This document shows positions 8,099 through 15,643 of a DNA stretch of 20,472 bases, piece by piece. Positions within the stretch are counted from its first letter, which is position 1; each line of letters starts with the position of its first letter. The position numbers and the translations under genes were made by a program. This DNA is from Yoonia sp. (GTDB lineage: Bacteria > Pseudomonadota > Alphaproteobacteria > Rhodobacterales > Rhodobacteraceae). Where the stretch lies: the NCBI GenBank assembly GCA_028822885.1, contig JAPKCP010000016.1, positions 1 to 20,472 of the forward strand. Reading direction: 5' to 3'. Under the pieces are notes generated by a model. That model had not been told where the DNA came from and did no database searches. It saw nothing but the letters and a program-made list of their open reading frames with translations.

Positions 8099-8959
8099 AT
8101 GTCCGATTACGTGGCTCTTTTGGGAACCAAGGGTGGGCCTGCTATTCGTACAGGCTCACCCATGCCAACGTCGCATTTGCTGATGCTGGATGGAAACCCG
8201 ATTGTGGTCGACTGTGGGCTTGGGGTGACGCGGGGGATTGCTGATCAAGGCGTACCGTTGGCTGCTATCCGTCACATTTTCATAACGCATTTGCATTCGG
8301 ATCATTATCTTGAGTTGGGGCCATTACTGCACACGGCATGGACTGCTGGCCTTTCCAAGACGGTAGATATTTGGGGACCTGAAGGACTGGACGCTTATTG
8401 GGATTTCTTCATCAAGTCGATGCAGGCTGATATTGACCTGCGGATCGCTGACGAAGGCCGCCCTGATTTGCGCGATCTTGTGCGCATGCATGTGTTGGAC
8501 GCGGGCGATGTCGATTTTCTGGGGGCGGTGCAAGTCCGCGCTATGCGCGTAGATCATCCGCCGCTCACGGACACCTTTGCATTGTCGTTTCAGACGAACG
8601 AAACTCATGTCGTGTTTTCAAGCGATACTGCGTATTTCCCGCCCCTTGCAGAGTTTGCGAAAGGTGCTGATCTGTTGATCCATGAGGCGATGCTTGTTGA
8701 TGCGGTTGACGCCTTGCTGACGCGTATCGGGAACGGGGATGATCGGTTGCGGACCCACATCATGCGATCCCATACGCCTGCTGCTGATGCTGGCCGGATT
8801 GCCACGGCTGCAGGGGTGAAGGCGTTGGCGCTAAACCATCTATTGCCGTCAGATGATCCTGCTTACGGGCCTGATGACTGGACCGCCGCTGTGAAGCCGC
8901 ACTGGTCGGGTAAGCTGTTCCTTGGCACTGACGGACTGCGGATTAATCTGCCGCTTTAG
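8099..8959 (+). CDS. MBL-fold metal-dependent hydrolase (RNase Z/AtsA-like)
   Basis: A 286-residue metallo-beta-lactamase-fold enzyme with the two-metal signature FITHLHSDHYLE (His64, His66, Asp68, His69). Further ligand candidates are His153 (RVDHPP), Asp176 (FSSDTAYF) and His247 (LNHLLPSDD), and His195 or His225 may also contribute. The layout, with late histidines and the FSSDT strand, is that of the RNase Z/ElaC and arylsulfatase-like AtsA branch. The specific exosite arm of tRNase Z is not evident, so I do not call it RNase Z. There is no signal peptide. ATG 8099 follows glmM by 17 bases with a GGGGA ribosome site, so it is probably the last gene of the folB-folP-glmM transcript. Its substrate is unknown. 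The stop TAG overlaps the stop of the opposing transporter gene. Confidence 0.87.
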   Translation: MSDYVALLGTKGGPAIRTGSPMPTSHLLMLDGNPIVVDCGLGVTRGIADQGVPLAAIRHIFITHLHSDHYLELGPLLHTAWTAGLSKTVDIWGPEGLDAYWDFFIKSMQADIDLRIADEGRPDLRDLVRMHVLDAGDVDFLGAVQVRAMRVDHPPLTDTFALSFQTNETHVVFSSDTAYFPPLAEFAKGADLLIHEAMLVDAVDALLTRIGNGDDRLRTHIMRSHTPAADAGRIATAAGVKALALNHLLPSDDPAYGPDDWTAAVKPHWSGKLFLGTDGLRINLPL

Positions 8960-9858
8960 GCGGTGGCGCGCAATTTACGAAGGCTGTTCCACTGGCTAAT
9001 CGCAACGCCAATGAGGATCAACGCAAGGGCTGCAAAGAACCGCAAGGGCAGTGTCTCGCTGAGGACCAAAGCCCCAAAAACCATCGACCACACCGGGACT
9101 TGGTAGTTCACAAGGGTCATGAAGACGGCCCCCGCACTGCGGATGGTGAAGACGCGCAGCAACGCGGCAAGGGCGGTTGGCACGACCCCTAAAAAGATGA
9201 TCGCAAGTGTGCTGCGTGTGTCGGCCATTTGCGGCACACCCTCAACGAGCAGCATCGCCGGGATCAACGCCGTAGCGCCGATCACCATCAAAATTGTAGC
9301 CATTGTGATGGAATCTATTGGCGGACAGCGGCGTGTCATCACGCTTGAAATGGCATAGGATAGGGATGCGGCAACGCATGCTAGCTGGCCTAAAGGCTCC
9401 CAGCCGGTTCCAATCCGTAAGACCGATGGGCCGATGAGCACGGCCGCCCCGACAAAACCAAGCGACACCCCGATGACATTGCGCTTCGTCATTGTTTCGT
9501 CTGAAAAGAAATGCGCCAGGGGCAGCACAAATAATGGGAGTGCGGCCATTGAAATACCCGCAAATGCGGATGGGACATATTGCTGCCCCCAGCTAAGCAA
9601 GGCAAAGGGCAGGGCAGTGTTCATGACCCCAATAACCAGTAAATACATGACCAAAGTGCGCGAAAATTCAGGCAAAGGGCTGCGTGTCACCACCATGATC
9701 GAGACAAGCGCTAGTGATCCCAGCGCTGTGCGGGCCGCAGCGACGGTCAATGGGCCATAGCCTTCTAACGCGATGGCCACGACCATGAATGTCCCACCCC
9801 ATATCAGGCCAAGGGCAAGGATCGACAGCCAGTTCGATTTTGTTGGTTGTGTTGTCAT
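8956..9858 (-). CDS. EamA/DMT-family transporter
   Basis: A 300-residue inner-membrane protein with about ten hydrophobic segments in two EamA repeats. Repeat 1 starts LSILALGLIWGGTFMVVA and contains PLTVAAARTALGSLALV and LSWGQQYVPSAFAGI. Repeat 2 contains SYAISSVMTRR and VNYQVPVWSMVFGALVLSE. Drug/metabolite transporters of this type usually export amino acids, metabolites or small toxicants; the substrate cannot be read from sequence. The start ATG at 9856-9858 has no convincing ribosome site just upstream. Its TAA shares bases 8956-8959 with the TAG of the convergent MBL gene. Confidence 0.9.
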   Translation of the reverse strand: MTTQPTKSNWLSILALGLIWGGTFMVVAIALEGYGPLTVAAARTALGSLALVSIMVVTRSPLPEFSRTLVMYLLVIGVMNTALPFALLSWGQQYVPSAFAGISMAALPLFVLPLAHFFSDETMTKRNVIGVSLGFVGAAVLIGPSVLRIGTGWEPLGQLACVAASLSYAISSVMTRRCPPIDSITMATILMVIGATALIPAMLLVEGVPQMADTRSTLAIIFLGVVPTALAALLRVFTIRSAGAVFMTLVNYQVPVWSMVFGALVLSETLPLRFFAALALILIGVAISQWNSLRKLRATA

Positions 9859-10271
9859 AACCGGGGTTTGATCAGAGCAAAGGGGACTTGTCTAGCAGGG
9901 CTGTGTGATCAGGGTTTGCCTGCGTAGCGGAATCTAAGTGTGCCGTCAGTTTACGTTGTGTTTATAGCGAAGACGGGGATGCCTAAACTTGACATGTTGA
10001 TTAAGTATTTGATGCAGCTGAAGTGATCTTTATGCAAAAATATTTATCCGCGCCGATGGTTCTGTCGTGCTGGATCCATTGGTGTTTGGGCCAAATTTAG
10101 CACTGCTTGCGCCTGTCAGAAGGGGGTTTCCATTAGTTGGGGCATTTAATGCCAGGCGTCGATGCCTCGGGGTTTAGGATTTTATTAGCCACAATTTGGC
10201 GTTGAGAACAAAAAAACTGGCCACCTGATATCAGGTGGCCAGTTTAATCACGAACGCCGAAGCATCAGTGC
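9859..10271. other. 413-base gap between the transporter and ilvC, no supported gene
   Basis: Apart from the ilvC terminator at its right end I find no gene. It must hold the promoter of the transporter on -. On + there is TTGACA at 9989-9994 but no good -10 at the right distance. Only tiny reading frames occur: a 10-codon frame from ATG 9994 and a 22-codon frame from ATG 10032, neither with a ribosome site. Two small hairpins lie side by side at 10141-10153 (GGCATT-T-AATGCC) and 10154-10167 (AGGC-GTCGAT-GCCT). A small RNA or gene remnant is possible but unproven. Confidence 0.5.
10210..10245 (-). terminator. Rho-independent terminator of ilvC
   Basis: A perfect 32-base palindrome at 10214-10245 (half AAACTGGCCACCTGAT) begins 26 bases beyond the ilvC stop. 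Read on the minus strand it is followed by a run of seven T (A run 10210-10216 on +). The long GC-rich stem with a T tract is a textbook intrinsic terminator for ilvC. The plus-strand side lacks a T run beyond TTT, so it acts mainly in one direction. Confidence 0.9.
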
Positions 10272-11294
10272 TTAGTTCTTTTCTTTGTCGACCATTTTGC
10301 CAGCAGAGATCCAAGGCATCATGGCGCGCAGTTTGCCGCCAACCAATTCGATCTCGTGTTCGTCGTTGGCACGACGGGACGCTTTGATTGTTGGCTGGCC
10401 AACTGCGTTTTCGAGCATGAAGTCACGCACGAATTTGCCAGACTGAATGTCGTCCAGAACCGCTTTCATGCGGGCCTTTGTTTCAACGTATGGCAGGATG
10501 CGCGGGCCAGAGACGTACTGACCGTATTCTGCTGTGTTGGAGATTGAGTAATCCATGTTGGCGATGCCGCCTTCATAGATCAGGTCAACGATCAGCTTTG
10601 TTTCGTGCAGGCATTCGAAATATGCCATTTCAGGCTCGTAACCGGCCTCAACCAGTGTCTCGAAACCCATGCGGATCAGTTCAACGATACCACCGCAAAG
10701 AACGGCTTGTTCACCAAAGAGGTCAGTTTCGCATTCCTGACGGAAGTTTGTCTCGATGATGCCAGACCGTCCGCCACCAATGCCGGAACAATAGGACAGG
10801 CCAGTTTCCATCGCTTTTCCAGTTGCGTCCGTGTGGACAGCAACAAGGCAAGGCACGCCGCCGCCTTTGGTGAATTCGCCGCGCACTGTGTGACCGGGGC
10901 CTTTTGGCGCCATCATGATCACGTCAACGCCTTCTTTCGGCTCAATCAGGCCAAAGTGGACGTTCAGGCCGTGGGCAAATGCAATCGCGGAGCCCGGCTT
11001 GATGTTGTCCTTGACGTATTTGTTGTATGTTTCTGCCTGAAGCTCATCGGGCATGGTGAACATGATCAAATCACACCAAGCAGCGGCTTCAGCGATGCCC
11101 ATAACGGTGAGGCCTTCGCCTTCGGCTTTTGCTTGGGAAGGGGAGCCTTCGCGCAGAGCGACAACAAGGTTCTTCGCACCAGAGTCGCGCAGGTTCAGCG
11201 CGTGCGCGTGGCCTTGGGAGCCGTAACCAAGAATGGCTACTTTTTTGTCTTTGATCAGGTTCACATCGCAATCGCGATCGTAATAAACGCGCAT
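10272..11294 (-). CDS. ilvC: Ketol-acid reductoisomerase (class I)
   Basis: IlvC performs the Mg- and NADPH-dependent rearrangement and reduction of acetolactate or acetohydroxybutyrate in isoleucine and valine synthesis. At 340 residues it is the short class I form. Residues 19-40 hold the Rossmann loop VAILGYGSQGHAHALNLRDSG. Next come FAHGLN and MMAPKGPGHTVRGE. The knotted C-terminal domain carries the metal/catalytic acids Asp191 and Glu195 (ETDLFGEQ) and Glu227/Glu231 (AYFECLHETKLI). The start ATG at 11292-11294 has GGAGG about 7 bases upstream on the minus strand. It is a single-gene unit with its own terminator. It is divergent from two Lrp-type regulators, which are plausible controllers. 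Confidence 0.97.
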   Translation of the reverse strand: MRVYYDRDCDVNLIKDKKVAILGYGSQGHAHALNLRDSGAKNLVVALREGSPSQAKAEGEGLTVMGIAEAAAWCDLIMFTMPDELQAETYNKYVKDNIKPGSAIAFAHGLNVHFGLIEPKEGVDVIMMAPKGPGHTVRGEFTKGGGVPCLVAVHTDATGKAMETGLSYCSGIGGGRSGIIETNFRQECETDLFGEQAVLCGGIVELIRMGFETLVEAGYEPEMAYFECLHETKLIVDLIYEGGIANMDYSISNTAEYGQYVSGPRILPYVETKARMKAVLDDIQSGKFVRDFMLENAVGQPTIKASRRANDEHEIELVGGKLRAMMPWISAGKMVDKEKN

Positions 11295-11425
11295 GTCACG
11301 TCCTCCAGTTTGATTTCTGAGAGGATGTATAACTGGCGTTCAGGGATTTTTCGAGGTTGTATTTTTGAGTTGTTAAGGCGAAATGAATTTTGTTATGCTT
11401 AGAATGACTAATATACGTGATTTTT
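11295..11425. promoter_or_regulatory. AT-rich divergent promoter region between ilvC and the Lrp pair
   Basis: This 131-base region must hold promoters for ilvC (-) and the Lrp genes (+). Its right half is clearly more AT-rich than the flanking genes, as is common for Lrp-family targets. For +, a weak pair TTGTTA (11390-11395) and TATACG (11412-11417) with a 16-base spacer would start transcription almost at ATG 11426. For -, TATACA-like sequence lies near 11327-11332, about 35 bases from the ilvC start. No operator can be named with confidence. Confidence 0.4.
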
Positions 11426-11881
11426 ATGCTTGATGATGAAAGCCGCGCGATTTTGCGCCAATACCAAGCCAATCCAGCCCTCACTGTGCCGGAGCTGGCA
11501 GAGTGCGTGCGTATGACCCCTGCGCGGGTCAGCCGGCGTTTGGATAAGTTGGTTGAGGAAGGGATCATCCAAGGGCAATCAATTGTCATTGATTGGAATG
11601 CTCTTGGCTACGCAGTGCACGTGGCGCTGCGAATCACGCTTGATAAGACGGTGCCGCGGGCCTTTGACGAGTTTATTGCAGCTGCTCGTCTGGTGCCAGA
11701 AGTGCTGGAAATCCAGACGTTCCTTGGGCGTGTTGATGTCAGACTTTTGCTGATTGCGCTGGATTTGCCGGATTACCATCGTATTTACAGGGATGAAGTT
11801 CTGACGTTGCCCCATATCGCGGATATCGAGGCCCTGATGACGGTGGCAAATGTCAAACGCGAAGAGGCGTTACCGCTATGA
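11426..11881 (+). CDS. Lrp/AsnC-family transcriptional regulator (first of a coupled pair)
   Basis: A 151-residue regulator. Residues 5-50 form the winged helix (ESRAILRQYQ, VPELAECVRMTPARVSRRLDKL, VEEGII). Residues about 65-145 form the RAM effector-binding domain (HVALRITL, EVLEIQTFLGRVDVRLLLIA, DEVLTLPHIADIEALMTV). Lrp proteins assemble as dimers or octamers and sense amino acids or related metabolites. I chose ATG 11426; GTG 11417 would add three residues. Neither has a clear ribosome site, so a leaderless or near-leaderless mRNA is possible. It is divergent from ilvC and overlaps the next Lrp gene by ATGA, which suggests co-translation and perhaps mixed assembly. Control of ilvC is inferred from position only. 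Confidence 0.92.
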   Translation: MLDDESRAILRQYQANPALTVPELAECVRMTPARVSRRLDKLVEEGIIQGQSIVIDWNALGYAVHVALRITLDKTVPRAFDEFIAAARLVPEVLEIQTFLGRVDVRLLLIALDLPDYHRIYRDEVLTLPHIADIEALMTVANVKREEALPL

Positions 11882-12330
11882 TATTGGACGCCACAGATCG
11901 GGCGCTGTTGCGGTTGATGCAAAAGGACGCGACCCAGCCGACAGCGCGTTTGGGTGAAAAGCTGGGGTTGTCGCAACCCGCGACTTGGCGGCGGATCAAG
12001 CGGTTGCAGGATGCGGGTATCATCACTGGGCGGCGGCTGAAATTGGATGCCGAAAAGCTGGGCTTTGGCGTGACAGTGTTTCTTGGGGTGAAGCTTGCGA
12101 CGAAGGGGCGCGTTAGTCTTGAGGATTTTGAACGTGCCGTGACCGCCATCGCAGAGGTTCAAAGTGTTGAGCATGTTCTGGGGCTATATGATTACCGGCT
12201 GCGTGTTGTCGCGCGCGATCTGACTGATTTTGAGCGGGTTTTGCGACGGCGTATTATGACGTTACCGGGGGTGGGAGATGTTGAAGCCAACGTGTTGCTG
12301 AGCGAAGAGCGGCTGACTGGACCACTTTGA
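11878..12330 (+). CDS. Lrp/AsnC-family transcriptional regulator (second of the pair)
   Basis: A 150-residue Lrp-type protein that begins within the stop of its partner (ATGA, 4-base overlap). The helix-turn-helix is about residues 20-48 (TARLGEKLGLSQPATWRRIKRL, broken here as TARLGEKLGLSQ and PATWRRIKRL). The RAM domain follows (VTVFLGVKLA, VQSVEHVLGLYDYRLRVVA, RRIMTLPGVGDVEANVLLSE). It differs clearly from the first protein, so the pair is not a recent duplication. The GLYDYRL effector-pocket segment contrasts with GRVDVRL in its partner, suggesting different ligands or one non-sensing subunit. Confidence 0.92.
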   Translation: MILDATDRALLRLMQKDATQPTARLGEKLGLSQPATWRRIKRLQDAGIITGRRLKLDAEKLGFGVTVFLGVKLATKGRVSLEDFERAVTAIAEVQSVEHVLGLYDYRLRVVARDLTDFERVLRRRIMTLPGVGDVEANVLLSEERLTGPL

Positions 12331-12401
12331 TACGTATTTGCAGCGATACACATTTTCTTAGTGATTAGCTTTTAGGGTGGCCGTGAGAGTTGGGGTTGCA
12401 G

Positions 12402-13133
12402 ATGCTTGTGATTAGAACCAAAAAACATGTCGTGCTATTCGCAACGGCGATAACGGTGTTTTCGCTTTTGTCTGCTGAGCTCCTTAATATATTGATGTTT
12501 CCGGTCGAAATTCTCAATCAAACGATGATCGGTACATTTGTAATTGTCAGCGTGATATCGTTGCCAACAGCGAGTTGGATCGGCCATAAGATGCGCGAGA
12601 ATACGGCGCTTACGATTGAACTGAGACGATTGGTTAACAGGGATCGATTAACTGATGTTGCGGCGTGGGATTTTTTCTTTGCGCAGATGGATAGTCAGCC
12701 TGATGTTTACGGCGTTTCATTGATGGTCGATATCGACAGGTTCAAGTCGATCAATGACCGCTACGGGCATATTGCGGGTGACGCAGTTATTCAGGGCGTC
12801 GCTGCAGCGCTACGTGATAATATGCGGCCTCAGGACCTTGTTTGTCGTTTCGGAGGTGAAGAGTTTGTGATTTTCTTGCACGAACATAAGCGTGATGACG
12901 GCTATGTTGCTGCCGAACGGTTGCGTATTGCGATCGCTGCCACAATGATCCCGTTTGAGGGGGGCAACCTGAATGTAACAGTGTCAATCGGGGGGGCTTT
13001 GAAAGACCGTCTTGCGAGTATTATGAGTGCGATTAAAGACGCGGACGAGGCCTTGTATCATGCGAAAAAGATGGGGCGGAACCTAACGATTTTCACACCG
13101 CATACAACCGAAGCGGAGATAGGCACTGGCTGA
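12402..13133 (+). CDS. Membrane-anchored diguanylate cyclase (GGDEF)
   Basis: A 243-residue protein with two hydrophobic segments (about residues 9-33 and 40-61) followed by one GGDEF domain. The domain has VDIDRFKSINDRYGH (metal and substrate binding, Asp110), the active site RFGGEEF with GGEEF at 151-155, and ADEALYHAKKMGRN near the end. RPQD at 142-145 lies five residues before GGEEF, the position of the RxxD inhibitory c-di-GMP site. It therefore looks like an active, product-inhibited cyclase making c-di-GMP from GTP. No periplasmic sensor domain fits between the two membrane segments. ATG 12402 is preferred, with GGGG six bases upstream. An upstream in-frame TTG at 12390 adds four residues and has no spaced ribosome site. 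Confidence 0.92.
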   Translation: MLVIRTKKHVVLFATAITVFSLLSAELLNILMFPVEILNQTMIGTFVIVSVISLPTASWIGHKMRENTALTIELRRLVNRDRLTDVAAWDFFFAQMDSQPDVYGVSLMVDIDRFKSINDRYGHIAGDAVIQGVAAALRDNMRPQDLVCRFGGEEFVIFLHEHKRDDGYVAAERLRIAIAATMIPFEGGNLNVTVSIGGALKDRLASIMSAIKDADEALYHAKKMGRNLTIFTPHTTEAEIGTG

Positions 13134-13176
13134 CACCGAAGGGGAGGTGGCCTACCTCAAAGCAATATTTTCATTA

Positions 13177-13203
13177 TATTTGGGAAATTTGTATACCCAA
13201 ATA
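13177..13203. promoter_or_regulatory. Operator-like inverted repeat upstream of the aminotransferase gene
   Basis: TATTTGGG (13177-13184) and CCCAAATA (13196-13203) are a perfect 8-base inverted repeat with an 11-base spacer. The arms lie about two helical turns apart, the geometry expected of a dimeric regulator. The spacer's right end contains GTATAC (13191-13196), the core seen in operators of some FCD-type GntR proteins. It ends 60 bases before the aminotransferase ATG. The stem could also form a hairpin, but no T run follows, so an operator is more likely than a terminator. Confidence 0.4.
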
Positions 13204-13263
13204 GACTTTGCTTTTACGCCATAGCCAGCTTACCTCCATCTCCAATCAAGGGAGAACTTCTTC

Positions 13264-14394
13264 ATGGACGGAACAATCAAACGCGACGTAGACCCAGACG
13301 GCTTGATGGAATTTTCGGTCGTTTTTACCGATCGATCACTGAATTCAATGTCAAAGGTCTTTCAGGGCGTTATGACTGACATCTCAGGGATGCTCAAAGA
13401 TGTTTATAACGCCGACGAAGTGGCGATTGTTCCAGGCGGCGGTACCTTTGCGATGGAAGCAGTGGCGCGCCAGTTTGGTGCAGGGGCGCATGCGTTTGTT
13501 GTCCGCAATGGTTGGTTTTCGTTCCGATGGTCTCAGATATTTGATGCGGGTGACTTCACTGCTAAAACAACAGTTCTGAAAGCACGCCAAGCGGGCAATG
13601 ACACCCGTGCACCATTCGCACCTGCGCCAATTGAAGAAGTGGCCGCTGCGATTCGCGCTGCTAAACCGGATGTTGTTTTTGCACCGCACGTGGAAACATC
13701 GGCAGGCATTATTTTGCCTGACGATTATATCACTGCACTAAGCGCAGCAGCCCACGATGTTGGCGCTTTGTTAGTTTTGGACTGTATCGCGTCTGGGTGT
13801 GCATGGGTTGATATGAAGGCCACCGGCGTTGATGTTCTAATTTCAGCGCCACAAAAAGGGTGGTCTGCAACGCCGTGCGCTGGCCTTGTTATGATGTCCG
13901 AGCGCGCAGTAACGCGCATGGCAGATACGGCCTCAAATTCTTTCACAATTGATCTCAAGAAATGGCACAGCATCATGCAAGCCTATGAAAACGGTGGCCA
14001 TGCCTATCATGCGACGATGCCCACGGATGGTCTAAGGGCGTTCCGGGATACGATGGTTGAGACGCGTGACTATGGTTTTGCAAAGCTGAAAGATGCGCAA
14101 TGGGCGCTTGGCGATGCGGTTCGGGCGCATTTGGCTGCGAGGGGCATTAAGTCCGTGGCGGCAGATGGGTTTGGCGCGCCGGGTGTTGTTGTCAGCTACA
14201 CAGATGATCCCGCGATTCAGAATGGCAGCAAATTTGTGGCTGAGGGGATGCAGATTGCAGCGGGTGTTCCGCTACAATGTGACGAACCCGATGACTTTCG
14301 CACGTTTCGGCTTGGCCTGTTTGGTCTCGATAAATTATACGATGTGGATGCGACAATGGCCCGTTTGACGCCAGTTCTTGACAGCGTACTTTAA
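13264..14394 (+). CDS. Class V PLP-dependent aminotransferase (alanine-glyoxylate/serine-pyruvate-like)
   Basis: A 376-residue fold-type I PLP enzyme of class V. The cofactor phosphate loop is IVPGGGTFAMEA (about 55-66). ETSAGI (144-149) and the Asp of LVLDCIASG (Asp173) contact the cofactor ring. The Schiff-base lysine is Lys198 in ISAPQKGWSATPCAGLVMM. Relatives transfer amino groups between alanine, serine or aspartate and glyoxylate or pyruvate; the substrate here is not readable. The N-terminus lacks the usual GPGP...MxxPxxxHR substrate loop and instead has MEFSVVFTDRSLNSMSKVFQ, so it belongs to a distinct subgroup. ATG 13264 has AAGGGAGA eight bases upstream. Its stop overlaps that of the convergent hydroxylase gene. 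Confidence 0.87.
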   Translation: MDGTIKRDVDPDGLMEFSVVFTDRSLNSMSKVFQGVMTDISGMLKDVYNADEVAIVPGGGTFAMEAVARQFGAGAHAFVVRNGWFSFRWSQIFDAGDFTAKTTVLKARQAGNDTRAPFAPAPIEEVAAAIRAAKPDVVFAPHVETSAGIILPDDYITALSAAAHDVGALLVLDCIASGCAWVDMKATGVDVLISAPQKGWSATPCAGLVMMSERAVTRMADTASNSFTIDLKKWHSIMQAYENGGHAYHATMPTDGLRAFRDTMVETRDYGFAKLKDAQWALGDAVRAHLAARGIKSVAADGFGAPGVVVSYTDDPAIQNGSKFVAEGMQIAAGVPLQCDEPDDFRTFRLGLFGLDKLYDVDATMARLTPVLDSVL

Positions 14395-15584
14395 CGGGCA
14401 CCCAAACCCAAATGCATGAGGCCGCGCCGCACGGGCTTGGCCTCATAAAGCGCTTTGATTCCTGCGACACGTAATTCTTGTAGGGCGGGGGCGCCTGACA
14501 TCGACGCCCGATTCAAGGCATGGATTCCATTCACCCGTAGCTTTACGTCGCCGTGCCGTGCTTTGTTATAGGCGTCCAGCATTGTGCGACTGCCAAGCGC
14601 GTGCTGCCGCGCGAGGTCAAGCAACGTCGCAATATCAGCAAGCGACATATTCAGCCCCTGCGCACCGATTGGTGGCATGACGTGGGCGGCTTCGGCGACA
14701 AGGGCCGTGCGGGGACCTGACATTGCATCTGCAATCTGCGAGATTATCGGCCAAGCCATGCGGCGAGTCGCCATTTTCAGCGATCCGTACAACGCGGCAG
14801 AGCGTGTCATCGCTTCGCTTTCAAATTCCTCATTTGACAGGGCCATCAACCGCTTCACCTCAGCGCCGCTTTCCATCCAGACGACGGACGAACACGGTTG
14901 CCCCTCGTGATCAGGTAGCGGCACAAAGGTAAACGGGCCGCCAGAGCGGTGAATTTCAGTTGAAACATTGTTATGCGGCGATGGATGTGTGACGGCAAAA
15001 CTGATCGCTTTTTGCCCGTAACGGTTTGTTTTTACGCCAATATTCACAGCATCACGCACTGGGGAATGGCGACCATCAGCCCCAATGACCAGTTTCGTGC
15101 GCACCTGTGAACCATCTGTCAGCATCACCAACGCTTCTGCTTCTCGCGGTAACAACGACACAAACCCGGTACCTGCGTGGAAGGTGACATTGGGAAGTTC
15201 TTTCAAACGGGCCAGCATTTCGCGCCGCAATAGCCAGTTTGGAAGATTCCAGCCGAATGGTTTGTCTGAAATATCAGCCGCGTTGAAGTCGGCGCTCACG
15301 CGGGCGTCGCCGTTGTCGCCGCTTACGTCCGCAATCCGCATCACCTGCAAAGGTGTGGCAAATGGTGCGAGGCGATCCCATACCCCTACTGTTTCCAAGA
15401 AGGCTTGTGCGGGTTGCAAGAATGCCGTTGTGCGCAGGTCCGCGCCTTCAAAAGCTGCGTTTGTGACAGGCAAAGCTGGGTCAACGATGACAATGCTAAA
15501 GCCCGCAGCGCCAAACGCTGCCGCCGCAGTAAGGCCCGCGACGCCGCCGCCCGAGATGACAATATCTGATGTGATGCGTTTCAT
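14391..15584 (-). CDS. UbiH/UbiF/COQ6-family FAD-dependent hydroxylase
   Basis: A 397-residue class A flavoprotein monooxygenase. The N-terminal Rossmann loop is DIVISGGGVAGLTAAAAFG (residues 7-25). The middle motif VIGADGRHSPVR contains the DG of the FAD/NADPH contact. The C-terminal motif VAEAAHVMPPIGAQGLN is the ribityl-binding segment, with AEAAH in place of the common GDAAH, as I recall for alphaproteobacterial ubiquinone hydroxylases. Likely role: hydroxylation of a polyprenyl phenol ring in ubiquinone synthesis at the inner membrane. Which ring position cannot be decided from this sequence. The start ATG is at 15582-15584, and it is divergent from the GntR gene. No other ubi gene is in the window. 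Confidence 0.88.
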   Translation of the reverse strand: MKRITSDIVISGGGVAGLTAAAAFGAAGFSIVIVDPALPVTNAAFEGADLRTTAFLQPAQAFLETVGVWDRLAPFATPLQVMRIADVSGDNGDARVSADFNAADISDKPFGWNLPNWLLRREMLARLKELPNVTFHAGTGFVSLLPREAEALVMLTDGSQVRTKLVIGADGRHSPVRDAVNIGVKTNRYGQKAISFAVTHPSPHNNVSTEIHRSGGPFTFVPLPDHEGQPCSSVVWMESGAEVKRLMALSNEEFESEAMTRSAALYGSLKMATRRMAWPIISQIADAMSGPRTALVAEAAHVMPPIGAQGLNMSLADIATLLDLARQHALGSRTMLDAYNKARHGDVKLRVNGIHALNRASMSGAPALQELRVAGIKALYEAKPVRRGLMHLGLGAR

Positions 15585-15626
15585 AAACTAGACATAGGCC
15601 GCGCGACCCACCACGCAAAGGTTAAG

Positions 15627-15643
15627 TTGTCCGACTGCGACAA
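15627..15643. promoter_or_regulatory. Small dyad in the divergent hydroxylase/GntR promoter region
   Basis: TTGTC (15627-15631) and GACAA (15639-15643) form a 5-base inverted repeat with a 7-base gap, in the 135 bases between the UbiH-like gene and the GntR gene. GntR regulators often bind their own promoter, so this is a candidate operator. The arms are short and the spacing is not the typical GntR one, so chance is quite possible. Confidence 0.2.

Noticed and set aside
8099..8959. Calling the MBL protein tRNase Z
   Set aside because: The metal motif fits the wider group, but the tRNA-binding exosite arm is not recognisable.
10032..10100. 22-codon frame in the gap before ilvC (possible leader peptide)
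   Set aside because: It is on the opposite strand to both neighbours, lacks a ribosome site and has no run of regulatory codons such as Leu, Ile or Val.
10605..11402. 265-codon open frame on + opposite ilvC
   Set aside because: It is antisense to a fully conserved ilvC and reaches into its promoter. The translation has no family resemblance and is explained by ilvC codon bias.
13177..13203. Terminator of the diguanylate cyclase gene
   Set aside because: The 8-base stem has an 11-base loop and no T run on either strand, so an operator reading fits better.
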